From: Nonomuraea turkmeniaca
GTDB taxonomy: Bacteria > Actinomycetota > Actinomycetes > Streptosporangiales > Streptosporangiaceae
Direction: 5' to 3'
DNA length: 39,137 bases
Assembly (NCBI RefSeq): GCF_005889735.1
Contig: NZ_VCKY01000090.1
Coordinates: forward strand, 1-39,137
Both the position numbers and the translations under genes were made by a program. Of this stretch, positions 32,029-39,074 are shown piece by piece. The first letter of the stretch is position 1, and each line of letters begins with the position of its first letter. Below the pieces are notes generated by a model that saw only the letters and a program-made list of their open reading frames with translations, was not told the DNA's origin and did no database searches.

Positions 32029-32198
32029 ATTTCCTCCCCACGGATGTCGTGAACCGCTACCGAGCGAAGCGGTCCTCAAACCTGCGCCATGCCCAGGAGA
32101 TGCGGAAACGGGCTTAGTGGCCTGCACTTGGTCACTCTGAGTAGTTGTTTGCCGGGTCGGCCCTCGGGTAGCTGGCGGGCACGCGACGGAGGTGAAAG
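32029..32198. promoter_or_regulatory. divergent promoter region of the heptose cluster
   Basis: This 170-base gap must hold promoters for both transcription units. It contains an inverted repeat ACCGCT/AGCGGT (32053-32073) near the carbamoyltransferase start and a quasi-palindrome AGTGGCC/GGTCACT (32116-32136) near its centre, either of which could bind a shared regulator. No convincing -35/-10 pair was picked out. Confidence 0.45.
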
Positions 32199-32798
32199 GT
32201 GTTCGAAAAGCGACGTCCCGGCGCGGTGCTCTTCGACCGGGACGGGACCTTGATCAGGGACGTGCCCTACAACGGCGACCCGAACCGGGTCGAGCCGATG
32301 CCGGGCGCGCTGGAGGCGCTGGGCCGGCTACGGCGCGCCGATGTCCCGGTGGCCGTGGTCACCAACCAGTCCGGCGTGGCCAAGGGCCTGGTCTCCCCGG
32401 ACGAGATGGACCAGGTGAACGCGAAGGTGGAGGAACTGCTCGGCCCGTTCGACGCGTGGGCGATCTGCGTCCACGACGACGCCGACGGCTGCACCTGCCG
32501 CAAACCCGCGCCCGGGCTCGTGATCAGGGCCGCCGCCGTGCTCGACGTCAGCCCCCGCGACTGCGTGGTCGTGGGCGACATCGGCAGGGACATGGAGGCC
32601 GCCAGGGCCGCCGGCGCCAGGGGCATCCTCGTCCCGACCGCGCTGACGCTGCCGGAGGAGATCGAGCATGCTCCCGAGGTCGCCGACGACCTGATCGACG
32701 TCGTGGACCGCGTGCTCACCGACGCCGAAGGGCCGGTGCCGGCCGGAGCCCGCATCTCCGCGCCGTGGGCCCGCACCATGGGCTGGAGCCGCTGGTGA
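32199..32798 (+). CDS. gmhB: D-glycero-D-manno-heptose 1,7-bisphosphate 7-phosphatase GmhB
   Basis: A 199-residue HAD-IIIA phosphatase. VLFDRDGTLIRDVPY (residues 10-24) carries the DxD nucleophile, VVTNQSGVAKG is motif II, and VVGDIGRDMEAARAAG is motif IV. The zinc loop typical of GmhB and HisB-N is present in short form, C-V-H-(5)-C-T-C-R-K-P. It should remove the 7-phosphate between the two HldE steps, which fits the neighbouring gmhA and hldE. GTG at 32199 has GGAGGTGAAAG upstream. Its stop overlaps the next gene's GTG. HisB-type histidinol-phosphatase activity is less likely from context. Confidence 0.9.
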   Translation: MFEKRRPGAVLFDRDGTLIRDVPYNGDPNRVEPMPGALEALGRLRRADVPVAVVTNQSGVAKGLVSPDEMDQVNAKVEELLGPFDAWAICVHDDADGCTCRKPAPGLVIRAAAVLDVSPRDCVVVGDIGRDMEAARAAGARGILVPTALTLPEEIEHAPEVADDLIDVVDRVLTDAEGPVPAGARISAPWARTMGWSRW

Positions 32799-33718
32799 GG
32801 ATCCTCATCTGGCACGTGCACGGCTCTTGGACGAGCGCCTTCATCCGCGGCGGGCACACCTATGTGCTGCCGCTCGTCCCCGGCCGGGGTCCCGACGGGC
32901 GGGGGCGGGCGGCCACCTTCGACTGGCCGGACAGCGCCCGCGAGGTCCCCTGGGACCGGCTCCGCGACGAGCCGATCGACGTGGCCGTCTACCAGCGGCC
33001 GCACGAGATCGACCTGGCCCGCGAATGGCTCGGCCGCGACGTGCCGGGCATCTACGTGGAGCACAACACGCCCAAGGGCGACGTGCCGCACACCCGGCAC
33101 CCGCTGGCGGATCGCGCCGACATCACGCTGGTCCACGTCACCCACTTCAACGAGCTCTACTGGGACAACGGCAAGGCGCCCACGCGTGTGATCGAGCACG
33201 GCGTGCCCGACCCCGGCCACCTCTACACGGGGGAGCTGCCCCGGGCCGGCGTCGTGGTCAACGAGCCGGTGCGCCGCACCCGGGTGGCCGGCACCGACCT
33301 GCTGCCCGGCTTCGCCTCGCGGGTCCCGCTCGACGTGTTCGGCATGAAGGTGAACGGGCTGCCGTACGGCGCGTACGAGGACCTGCCGCAGCACGTCATG
33401 CACGCCGAACTGGCCAGGCGGCGGGTCTACCTGCACCCCTACCGGTGGACCTCGCTCGGCCTGGCCCTCATCGAGGCGATGACTTTGGGCATGCCGGTCG
33501 TCGCGCTGGCCGCGACCGAGGCCTTCGAAGCGGTGCCGCCGGAGGCCGGCGTGCTGTCGACGAAGGTCGACGTGCTGGCCGACGCCCTGCACACGTTCGC
33601 CGCCGACCCGGAGAGCGCCGCGCAGGCGGGCAAGGCGGCGCGGGCGGCGGCGCTGGCCCGCTACGGGCTCGGCAGGTTCCTGTCCGACTGGGACCGGCTG
33701 CTGCTCGCGCATGTATGA
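32795..33718 (+). CDS. glycosyltransferase, GT4-like
   Basis: A 307-residue protein beginning RILIWHVHGSWTSAFIRGGH. EHNTPKGDVPHTRHP lies near residue 90, and the C-terminal half has the retaining-GT signature TSLGLALIEAMTLGMPVVAL near 225. It is shorter than usual GT4 enzymes, with a compact N-terminal domain. Start GTG at 32795 overlaps the gmhB stop as GTGA, so the two are translated together and transcribed divergently from the nine-gene operon. It is a further candidate for heptose or hexose transfer. Confidence 0.85.
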   Translation: MRILIWHVHGSWTSAFIRGGHTYVLPLVPGRGPDGRGRAATFDWPDSAREVPWDRLRDEPIDVAVYQRPHEIDLAREWLGRDVPGIYVEHNTPKGDVPHTRHPLADRADITLVHVTHFNELYWDNGKAPTRVIEHGVPDPGHLYTGELPRAGVVVNEPVRRTRVAGTDLLPGFASRVPLDVFGMKVNGLPYGAYEDLPQHVMHAELARRRVYLHPYRWTSLGLALIEAMTLGMPVVALAATEAFEAVPPEAGVLSTKVDVLADALHTFAADPESAAQAGKAARAAALARYGLGRFLSDWDRLLLAHV

Positions 33719-33748
33719 CCCCGGACGGCATGGGTAGGCGCGAACGTC

Positions 33749-34033
33749 ATGATGATGATGCTCGACTGGACACGCAGAGCCGCCTGCCTGGACCTGGACC
33801 CGGAATTGTTCTTCCCGATCTCCGTGGAAGGGCCGAGCCAGTCACAGGTCGAGCGGGCCAAGACCGTATGCCATGGCTGCCCTGTGCGCGAGCCGTGCCT
33901 GGAGTACGCGCTGACCACCCGGCAGGCGTACGGCGTCTGGGGCGGCACCGACCCGGAGCAGCGGCGGGAGCTCAGCCTGGCTGAGCCGCCGCGAGAAAGC
34001 GTTCACGCTCAGCCGCTTCGAGGTGGTCGCTGA
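33749..34033 (+). CDS. WhiB-family iron-sulfur transcriptional regulator
   Basis: A 94-residue Wbl protein. The four cluster cysteines are C13, C41, C44 and C50 (CHGCPVREPC), followed by the GVWGG turn and a basic tail (RRELS). Wbl proteins bind a [4Fe-4S] cluster and usually act with the primary sigma factor. Four consecutive ATG codons make the exact start ambiguous; the last one, at 33758, would give the usual MLDWTRRAAC opening. The 3' end overlaps the convergent peptide deformylase gene by 62 bases. The closest subtype cannot be assigned with certainty. Confidence 0.92.
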   Translation: MMMMLDWTRRAACLDLDPELFFPISVEGPSQSQVERAKTVCHGCPVREPCLEYALTTRQAYGVWGGTDPEQRRELSLAEPPRESVHAQPLRGGR

Positions 34034-34454
34034 ACAACACGCCGTCCAGGTGGTCGGCCTCGTGCTGCAGCACCCTCGCCAGCACGCCGAGCGCCCGCAC
34101 CGTCACGGGTTTGCCGAACATGTCGCGGCCACGCGCGGTGACCATGTAGGAACGTTCCAGTGGCCACCACACGCCGGGCGCCGACAGGCACGCCTCGTCG
34201 GCGACGACGCGCCGCTCCGACAGCTCGAGCCGCGGGTTGATCAGATGGCCTGATCGGCCGTCGTACGCGTAGACCAGCACCCGTACCGGCTCCCCGATCT
34301 GCGGTGCCGACAGCCCCGCCCGGCCGGCTCCCGCCCGCATCGTGGCGGTCAGCGACTTCACCAGCCGCCGCAGCTCTCGATCGAAGTCCTCGACCGGCTC
34401 CGCGACCGAGCGGAGCACCGGATCACCGAACGTGCGAATAGGCCGGACCGTCAC
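33972..34454 (-). CDS. def: peptide deformylase
   Basis: A 160-residue metalloenzyme that removes formyl groups from nascent proteins. The three family motifs are present with small changes: GRAGLSAPQIGE (usually GxGLAAPQ), DEACLSAPG (usually EGCLS) and LQHEADHLDGVLF (HExxH). The substitutions suggest a secondary deformylase isozyme; actinomycetes usually have several. GTG at 34454 has GGGGAG seven bases upstream; the frame is open upstream to 34658, but that part is unlike the family. The gene converges on whiB and is divergent from nnaR. Confidence 0.9.
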   Translation of the reverse strand: MTVRPIRTFGDPVLRSVAEPVEDFDRELRRLVKSLTATMRAGAGRAGLSAPQIGEPVRVLVYAYDGRSGHLINPRLELSERRVVADEACLSAPGVWWPLERSYMVTARGRDMFGKPVTVRALGVLARVLQHEADHLDGVLFSDHLEAAERERFLAAAQPG

Positions 34455-34533
34455 ACGCCACTCCCCGATTGCCGCGTCGTCACGGTGGACGTTTCCCGCG
34501 ATCGCCTCCTGCCAACCGCGAATGCCCGGCCTT

Positions 34534-34571
34534 GTAGCACAGCGGTAACAGAAGGGACCCGTGGGCGAAAC
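34534..34571 (+). promoter_or_regulatory. possible GlnR-type half-site array
   Basis: GTAGC, GTAAC, GACCC and GAAAC occur at exact 11-base intervals (34534, 34545, 34556, 34567), resembling the GTnAC-n6-GAAAC arrangement of actinobacterial GlnR boxes. It stands about 110 bases upstream of the nnaR-like gene, a nitrogen-linked regulator. Two of the four half-sites match poorly, so this is tentative. Confidence 0.25.
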
Positions 34572-34623
34572 CACCCGAAAGCAATATCGGAGGGTGATCT
34601 CACTTGCGTCACATGCGCCTGTG

Positions 34624-34658
34624 ATGCCTGGCCGAGTGCTCGGGGCCCGGCCAGGCAT
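34624..34658 (+). promoter_or_regulatory. leader hairpin just upstream of the nnaR-like gene
   Basis: ATGCCTGGCC (34624-34633) and GGCCAGGCAT (34649-34658) pair perfectly over a 15-base loop, ending 25 bases before the start codon. It could be an attenuator, or the end of an upstream transcript. Confidence 0.45.
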
Positions 34659-34682
34659 TCTCGTATCCCTGGAGGTGACGGC

Positions 34683-35849
34683 ATGAGTGCTCTTCCCCTC
34701 GAAGGCGGCGGTGCTCCGGAAACGGCGCCCGACGCGCTGTCGGGTTTCACGATCGGCGTGACCGCGACCCGGCGGCGCGAGGAGTTCGGCGCCCTGCTGG
34801 AGCGGCGCGGCGCCCGGGTGGTCAGCGCCCCCGCGATCAGGCTGGTTCCCCTGGCGGAGGACACCGACCTGCTCGCCGCCACCAGACTCGCCCTCGAGTC
34901 ACCGCTCGACGACGTGGTCGTCACCACGGGTGTCGGCTTCCGCGGCTGGATGGCCGCCGCCGAAGGCTGGGGGTTGTCGGCCCACCTGGGCGAGCACCTG
35001 TCCACCGCCCGGCTGCTCACCCGCGGGCCCAAGGCCAGGGGAGCGGTGCGGGCCGCCGGGCTCAACGACTACTGGACCCCCGCCACCGAGTCGTGCGAGG
35101 AGGTCAAGCAGTACCTGCTCGACCAGAACCTGCGCGGCCGGCGCATCGCGGTGCAGCAGCACGGCGAGCCGCTCGACGGCTTCGTCGCCGACCTGCGCCA
35201 GGCCGGCGCCGAGGTGATCGAGATCCCGGTCTACCGGTGGCTGCCGTACCGCGACGTCTCGCCGCTGCGCCGCCTGATCAGCCAGACGATCTCCGGCTCG
35301 GTGGACGCGGTCGCCTTCACCAGCGCGCCCGCCGTACACGCGATGCTCGGCATGGCGCGTGCGGAAGGGCTGGAGGACACGCTGCTGGCGGCGTTCAGCG
35401 GGTCGGTCGTGGCCGCCTGCGTGGGGCCCGTCACCGCCGGGCCGCTCACCGCGCGCGGCGTGCCGACGCTGCAGCCGGACCGCTCGCGGCTCGGCGCGCT
35501 GGCCCGCGCTCTGGCCAGGCACCTGCCCGAGCACGGCGTCACCAGGCTCGTGGCCGGCGACCACCACCTGGAGATCCGCGGCCACGCCGTGGTCGTGGAC
35601 AGCGAACTGCGGCCGCTGCCGCCCGCCCCGATGGCCGTGCTCAAGCGGCTGGCCGACAAGCCTGGGCACGTGGTGTCCCGCGCCGACCTGCGTACCGTGC
35701 TGCCGGGCAGCATCGCGCGCGACTCGGCCGAGCACGCCGTGGAGATGGCCATCACCCGGCTGCGCCGCGCGCTCGGCCCGAGCGGGATCGTCGAGACGGT
35801 GGTCAAGCGCGGCTACCGGCTCGCGTGCCAGTACGAGGCGGGGATGTGA
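34683..35849 (+). CDS. nnaR: uroporphyrinogen-III synthase-like / winged-helix regulator (NnaR type)
   Basis: A 388-residue two-domain protein. Residues about 20-270 follow the HemD fold (GFTIGVTATRRREEFGALLE, VTTGVGFRGWM, VDAVAFTSAPAVHAML). Residues about 290-385 are an OmpR-type winged helix (LKRLADKPGHVVSRADLR, AVEMAITRLRRALGPSG, VKRGYRLA). This fusion is known from Streptomyces NnaR and mycobacterial Rv0260c, which regulate nitrate/nitrite assimilation, so a regulatory rather than biosynthetic role is likely. ATG at 34683 has GGAGGTGA upstream. The next gene overlaps as GTGA, the same order as in relatives. Confidence 0.9.
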   Translation: MSALPLEGGGAPETAPDALSGFTIGVTATRRREEFGALLERRGARVVSAPAIRLVPLAEDTDLLAATRLALESPLDDVVVTTGVGFRGWMAAAEGWGLSAHLGEHLSTARLLTRGPKARGAVRAAGLNDYWTPATESCEEVKQYLLDQNLRGRRIAVQQHGEPLDGFVADLRQAGAEVIEIPVYRWLPYRDVSPLRRLISQTISGSVDAVAFTSAPAVHAMLGMARAEGLEDTLLAAFSGSVVAACVGPVTAGPLTARGVPTLQPDRSRLGALARALARHLPEHGVTRLVAGDHHLEIRGHAVVVDSELRPLPPAPMAVLKRLADKPGHVVSRADLRTVLPGSIARDSAEHAVEMAITRLRRALGPSGIVETVVKRGYRLACQYEAGM

Positions 35850-36562
35850 AGCCCACACTGATCCTGGCCGCGCACGGGACGCGCAGCGCCGCGGGGGAGG
35901 AGACCCTGTCGGCCCTGACGCGGACCGCCGCCAGGGCACGCCCGGGTCACCGGGTCGAGCTCAGCTACCTCGAGATCAGCTCGCCCCTCCTGTCCGACGT
36001 CCTCGACGCCGTCCGCGGCCCTGTGGTGGTGGTCCCGCTGCTGCTGGCAGGCGGCTACCACGTCCACATCGACCTGCCCGACGTCATCGCCGAGCACCGC
36101 CCGGACGCCGTGGTGGCCGGCTGGCTCGGTCCGCACCGGCTGCTGACGTCGGTGCTGGCCCGCAAGCTCGCCAGGGCCGGACTGCGCGCCACCGACGCCG
36201 TCGTGCTCGGCGCGGCCGGCTCCTCCGACCCGGCCGCGCTCGCCGACGTGCGCGCCGCCGCGCACCGGCTCGCGGTACGCCTGGCCCGCCCGGTCACGGC
36301 GGCCTTCGCCTCGGCCGGTTCGCCGTCGCTGGGGGAGGCCATGGAGCGGCTCGGCTCGACGCCTGCCGCCCGGGTGGCGATCGCCTCGTACGTGCTGGCT
36401 CCCGGCTTCTTCCACGACCGCCTGGTCGCGGCGGGCGCGGGGCTGGTGAGCGAGCCGCTGGGCGCCGACCCGGACGTGGCGGCGCTGATCTGGCACCGCT
36501 ACGACGAAGCCCTGCGCGGCCGCCGTACCATGCCGCAGACCGTCCAGGCGTTGCCGCACTAG
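35846..36562 (+). CDS. sirohydrochlorin chelatase-like, CbiX family
   Basis: A 238-residue class-II chelatase with two half-domains. LILAAHGTRSAAGEE at the N-terminus has the catalytic-type histidine, LLLAGGYHVHIDLPD the second metal-binding histidine region, and VLAPGFFHDRL the second repeat's equivalent. It would insert iron (siroheme) or cobalt into sirohydrochlorin. Siroheme is the cofactor of nitrite and sulfite reductases, which fits coupling with the NnaR-type regulator. GTG at 35846 overlaps the regulator's stop codon. Metal specificity is not clear. Confidence 0.88.
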   Translation: MKPTLILAAHGTRSAAGEETLSALTRTAARARPGHRVELSYLEISSPLLSDVLDAVRGPVVVVPLLLAGGYHVHIDLPDVIAEHRPDAVVAGWLGPHRLLTSVLARKLARAGLRATDAVVLGAAGSSDPAALADVRAAAHRLAVRLARPVTAAFASAGSPSLGEAMERLGSTPAARVAIASYVLAPGFFHDRLVAAGAGLVSEPLGADPDVAALIWHRYDEALRGRRTMPQTVQALPH

Positions 36563-36573
36563 CAGCCCGCCGA

Positions 36574-36604
36574 CCTGCGGACGTCCCGCTCGGGACGTCG
36601 CAGG
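36574..36604. terminator. hairpin terminator
   Basis: CCTGCGGACGTCCCG pairs with CGGGACGTCGCAGG with one bulged base and a two-base loop, 11 bases after the chelatase stop. It also faces the convergent TetR-type gene. Confidence 0.75.
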
Positions 36605-36612
36605 CTCGGACG

Positions 36613-37176
36613 TCAGGCGACCGGCGACGTGACGGGCTCCAGACGCAGCTCCCGCACGATCTCGACGGCGCTCGCCGCGCGCGTCGGCCCGGCGTCGGCG
36701 CCGACGAACATCTCGATGTAGGCCCGGTGGAAGCAGCCCGCGATCAGCAGCCGGGCGCTGGCCTCCGGGTCGACGTCGGCTCGGATCCGGCCGAGCCGCT
36801 GCTCGGCCGCCAGATAGGCGGCCAGCGGGGCGGTCTCGGTAGGAGGCCCGAGCCCGTTGTCGCGGATGGCCTCGCGGAAACGGACGGTCACGTTCGGCGA
36901 GGTGAACGCGGGCAGCGCCGCGCTCTGTACGTCGACGTAGTAATCAATGCCCGCTTGGGCAATAGGAAGAAGATTGTCTGATACGCACCCTCTTCCGATG
37001 TGGTGCGAAAGATCGTGCAGAATGCTGAGCCAGAGCGGGAGCCGGTCCTGAAGCAGGGCGAGGAAGTGATCCACGGAGCCGCCGGTGCGGTCCTCCCTGA
37101 GGGAGACGGCCATCTCCAGGATGCGCCGCCGGGTGTCCTGACTTCTTTGATGCGGATCTACATGGGAAGTCGCCAT
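36613..37176 (-). CDS. TetR-type protein lacking the helix-turn-helix
   Basis: A 187-residue protein whose residues about 30-187 look like a TetR/AcrR C-terminal ligand-binding domain (TVRFREAIRDNGLGPPTE, AEQRLGRIRADVDPEASARLLIAG, FHRAYIEMFVG). The N-terminus has RRRILEMAVSL, which normally starts helix 1 of the DNA-binding domain, but the next residues are REDRTGGSVDHFLALL. The roughly 35 residues holding helices 2-4, the HTH and the YYHF-type hinge, are missing. No other frame supplies them. DNA binding is therefore doubtful. It may be a decayed regulator or a non-DNA-binding partner. Confidence 0.7.
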   Translation of the reverse strand: MATSHVDPHQRSQDTRRRILEMAVSLREDRTGGSVDHFLALLQDRLPLWLSILHDLSHHIGRGCVSDNLLPIAQAGIDYYVDVQSAALPAFTSPNVTVRFREAIRDNGLGPPTETAPLAAYLAAEQRLGRIRADVDPEASARLLIAGCFHRAYIEMFVGADAGPTRAASAVEIVRELRLEPVTSPVA

Positions 37177-37395
37177 GGCGTGCCTAACGTGCGCGGTCAG
37201 TGGGTAGGCATCACGGCGCGAAGCCGAGGCTTTCGCGATTTATCAGGGTAAGTGACCTTGAATCTGGGGTCCCAACTACATGCAATCTTGTTGGTCACCG
37301 ATTATTACCCGAAAGCGTGAAAAATTGTCGGTTTTAATCCCTGAGGGTTAGCTGTCAGTGTCGCACCGGGGGAGGCTTCCGTTGTTTCGGTGACG

Positions 37396-38250
37396 TCAGC
37401 TGTCGGTGCCGCCGTCCCGTCGCCGCAGGTAACGCTCGAACTCGGCCGCGATCGCGTCCCCACTCGCCTCGGGCAGCTCGGCGGCGTCCTTGCGCTCTTC
37501 CAGCTCCTTGACGTACTCGGCCACCTCGCTGTCCTGCGACGCCAGCTCGTCGACGCCCCGCTCCCACGCGCGGGCCTCCTCGTCGAGTTCGCCGAGCGGC
37601 ATCGGGATCTCCAGCACGTCCTCCAGGCGGCGCAGCAGCGCCAGCGTCGCCTTCGGGTTGGGCGGCTGGGCCACGTAGTGCGGCACCGACGCCCACAGCG
37701 AGATCGCGTCAAGCCCAGCCTGGCCGAACGCGTGCTGTAGCACTCCCACGATGCCCGTCGGGCCCTCGTAGCGGCTCAGCTCCAGATTGGTCGATTGGGC
37801 GAGCGTCGCGTCCGTGGCACCGCCCAGGATGGGCACCGGGCGGGTGTGCGGAGAGTCGTTGAGCAGCGCGCCCAGCATGACGGCCAGCTCCACGCCCAGC
37901 TCGCGGCAGATTTCGATGATGTCGGCGCAGAACGAGCGCCAGCGCATGTTGGGCTCGATGCCGCGCAGCAGCACGATGTCGCGCTCCACGCCGGCCGGCC
38001 TGGCGCGCAGCAGCCGGGTCGTCGGCCACACGATCGACTGGGCCAGCCCGTCGTTCATCTCGACCACGGGCCGCGTCACCTGGAAGTCGTAATAGTCGTC
38101 CGGGTCGAGCGCGATGAGCGGCTCGGCCTTCCACGCGGACTCGAGATGGGCGATCACACCGCTGGAGGCCTCGCCCGCGTCGTTCCACCCCTCGAACGCG
38201 GCAATGAGCACCGGGTCGACGAGCTCGGGGAGCCCTTCGAGCTCTATCAC
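37396..38250 (-). CDS. PAC2 family protein (proteasome assembly chaperone-like)
   Basis: A 284-residue PAC2-fold protein of the actinobacterial Rv2125-like group. Recognisable blocks are VLIAAFEGWNDAGEAS near residue 14, IVLLRGIEPNMRWRSF near 93, VMLGALLNDSPHTRPVPI near 125 and GLDAISLWASVPHYV near 190; the C-terminal 70 residues are a charged coiled-coil-like region. The eukaryotic counterparts assist proteasome assembly; in actinobacteria a role with the proteasome is plausible but unproven. GTG at 38250 has GAGAGGAGG six bases upstream. A 219-base AT-richer gap separates it from the TetR-type gene. Confidence 0.92.
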   Translation of the reverse strand: MIELEGLPELVDPVLIAAFEGWNDAGEASSGVIAHLESAWKAEPLIALDPDDYYDFQVTRPVVEMNDGLAQSIVWPTTRLLRARPAGVERDIVLLRGIEPNMRWRSFCADIIEICRELGVELAVMLGALLNDSPHTRPVPILGGATDATLAQSTNLELSRYEGPTGIVGVLQHAFGQAGLDAISLWASVPHYVAQPPNPKATLALLRRLEDVLEIPMPLGELDEEARAWERGVDELASQDSEVAEYVKELEERKDAAELPEASGDAIAAEFERYLRRRDGGTDS

Positions 38251-38615
38251 GTGTCGCCTCCTCTCTCCATTGTCCCGCTAAGCCTATGCGGTAAGGAGGC
38301 ATCGGCGTCACCGATCTCCCTCCGAACGCCCGCCCGCCCGTAACGTCGACCGGACCGTTCCCGGCCGGCGGGCCTGTGCGCGCGGGTATGCCGAGCTCAC
38401 GGCGCCTCTCGCGCGCGTATGTGTTCGCGCTCGGCGCAGCCCCCGCCCGGCTGCACGCCGTCCCGCGGCCCGGTGGCCCTGTGGCCCGCCTCGGCTCCGT
38501 GCTCGGCTCCGTGCTCGGCTCCGTGCTCGGCTCCGTGCGTGGCTCCGTGCGTGGCTCCGTGCTCAGCTCCGTGCGTGGCTTCGTGCTCAGCGAGGGCAGG
38601 TGTCCGGGTGGTCAG
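38251..38615. other. 365-base non-coding region between usp and the PAC2 gene
   Basis: Apart from the minisatellite at 38491-38586 and the PAC2 promoter, which must lie within the first 60 bases, no gene is visible. Plus-strand frames here produce a Cys/Pro/Ala low-complexity product that is an artefact of the repeat and of the opposite-strand usp gene. Confidence 0.5.
38491..38586. repeat. 12-bp minisatellite, eight units
   Basis: Eight consecutive 12-base units of the type TCGGCTCCGTGC (first two or three bases vary: TCG, GTG, TCA) fill exactly 96 bases, 30 bases downstream of the universal stress protein stop. On the minus strand, in frame with usp past its stop, they would encode EHGA and THGA four-residue repeats. 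Confidence 0.9.
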
Positions 38616-39074
38616 TCAGCGCTTGCCGTCGGTGGTGTGGACGATCAGCACGTCGCAGGAGGCGCGGTGGGACACCCCGGAGGGCACGGACCCGAGCAGC
38701 CGGCCGGCCAGGCTGTTGAGCCCGCGGTTGCCCACCACGATCAGGTCGGCGCGGTGCCTGCCTGCCAGCGAGACCAGCACGTCCACGGCCTCGCCCTGCT
38801 CGGCGGCCAGGACCACGTCGGCGGCGCCCGCCGCGACGGCATGCTCCCGCGCTGCCCGCAGCGCGTCTTCCGCCGGGGTCGAGCCGCTCACCTTGTACGC
38901 GAGCTCGCCGAGCCGATCGGCGGCCACCGCGCGCTCGCTCTCCCGCATGGGCAGGTACGCGCAGGCCAGGACGAGGGTGGCGCCGGTCGCCGCGGCCAGG
39001 GACGCCGCCGCGGACACGGCCCGGAAGGACGAGCTCGAGCCGTCGGTGCCGACGAGTACGGTGCGGTAGGCCAT
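38616..39074 (-). CDS. universal stress protein (UspA family, ATP-binding type)
   Basis: A 152-residue single-domain Usp. It begins TVLVGTDGSSSSFRAVSAA (the D of VGTDGS contacts ATP) and carries the nucleotide motif G-x2-G-x9-G-S in VVGNRGLNSLAGRLLGSVPSG near residue 115, ending with CDVLIVHT. ATP-binding Usp proteins accumulate in stress, hypoxia or stationary phase. ATG at 39074 is the natural start. The gene is single and lies at the right edge with its promoter in the last 60 bases. Its stop is followed by the 12-base minisatellite. Confidence 0.94.
   Translation of the reverse strand: MAYRTVLVGTDGSSSSFRAVSAAASLAAATGATLVLACAYLPMRESERAVAADRLGELAYKVSGSTPAEDALRAAREHAVAAGAADVVLAAEQGEAVDVLVSLAGRHRADLIVVGNRGLNSLAGRLLGSVPSGVSHRASCDVLIVHTTDGKR

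Noticed and set aside
32199..32798. Histidine biosynthesis phosphatase (HisB N-domain) for the HAD-IIIA gene
   Set aside because: No histidine genes are nearby, and gmhA and hldE are in the adjacent operon, so GmhB is the better call.
38491..38586. Short regular repeats considered as a CRISPR array
   Set aside because: Units are 12 bases, contiguous, with no spacers, and there are no cas genes. It is a minisatellite.
38419..39069. Plus-strand frame with APCSAPC cysteine-rich repeats
   Set aside because: The repeats come from the 12-base minisatellite and the rest is antisense to the universal stress protein gene. No ribosome site or homology was seen.
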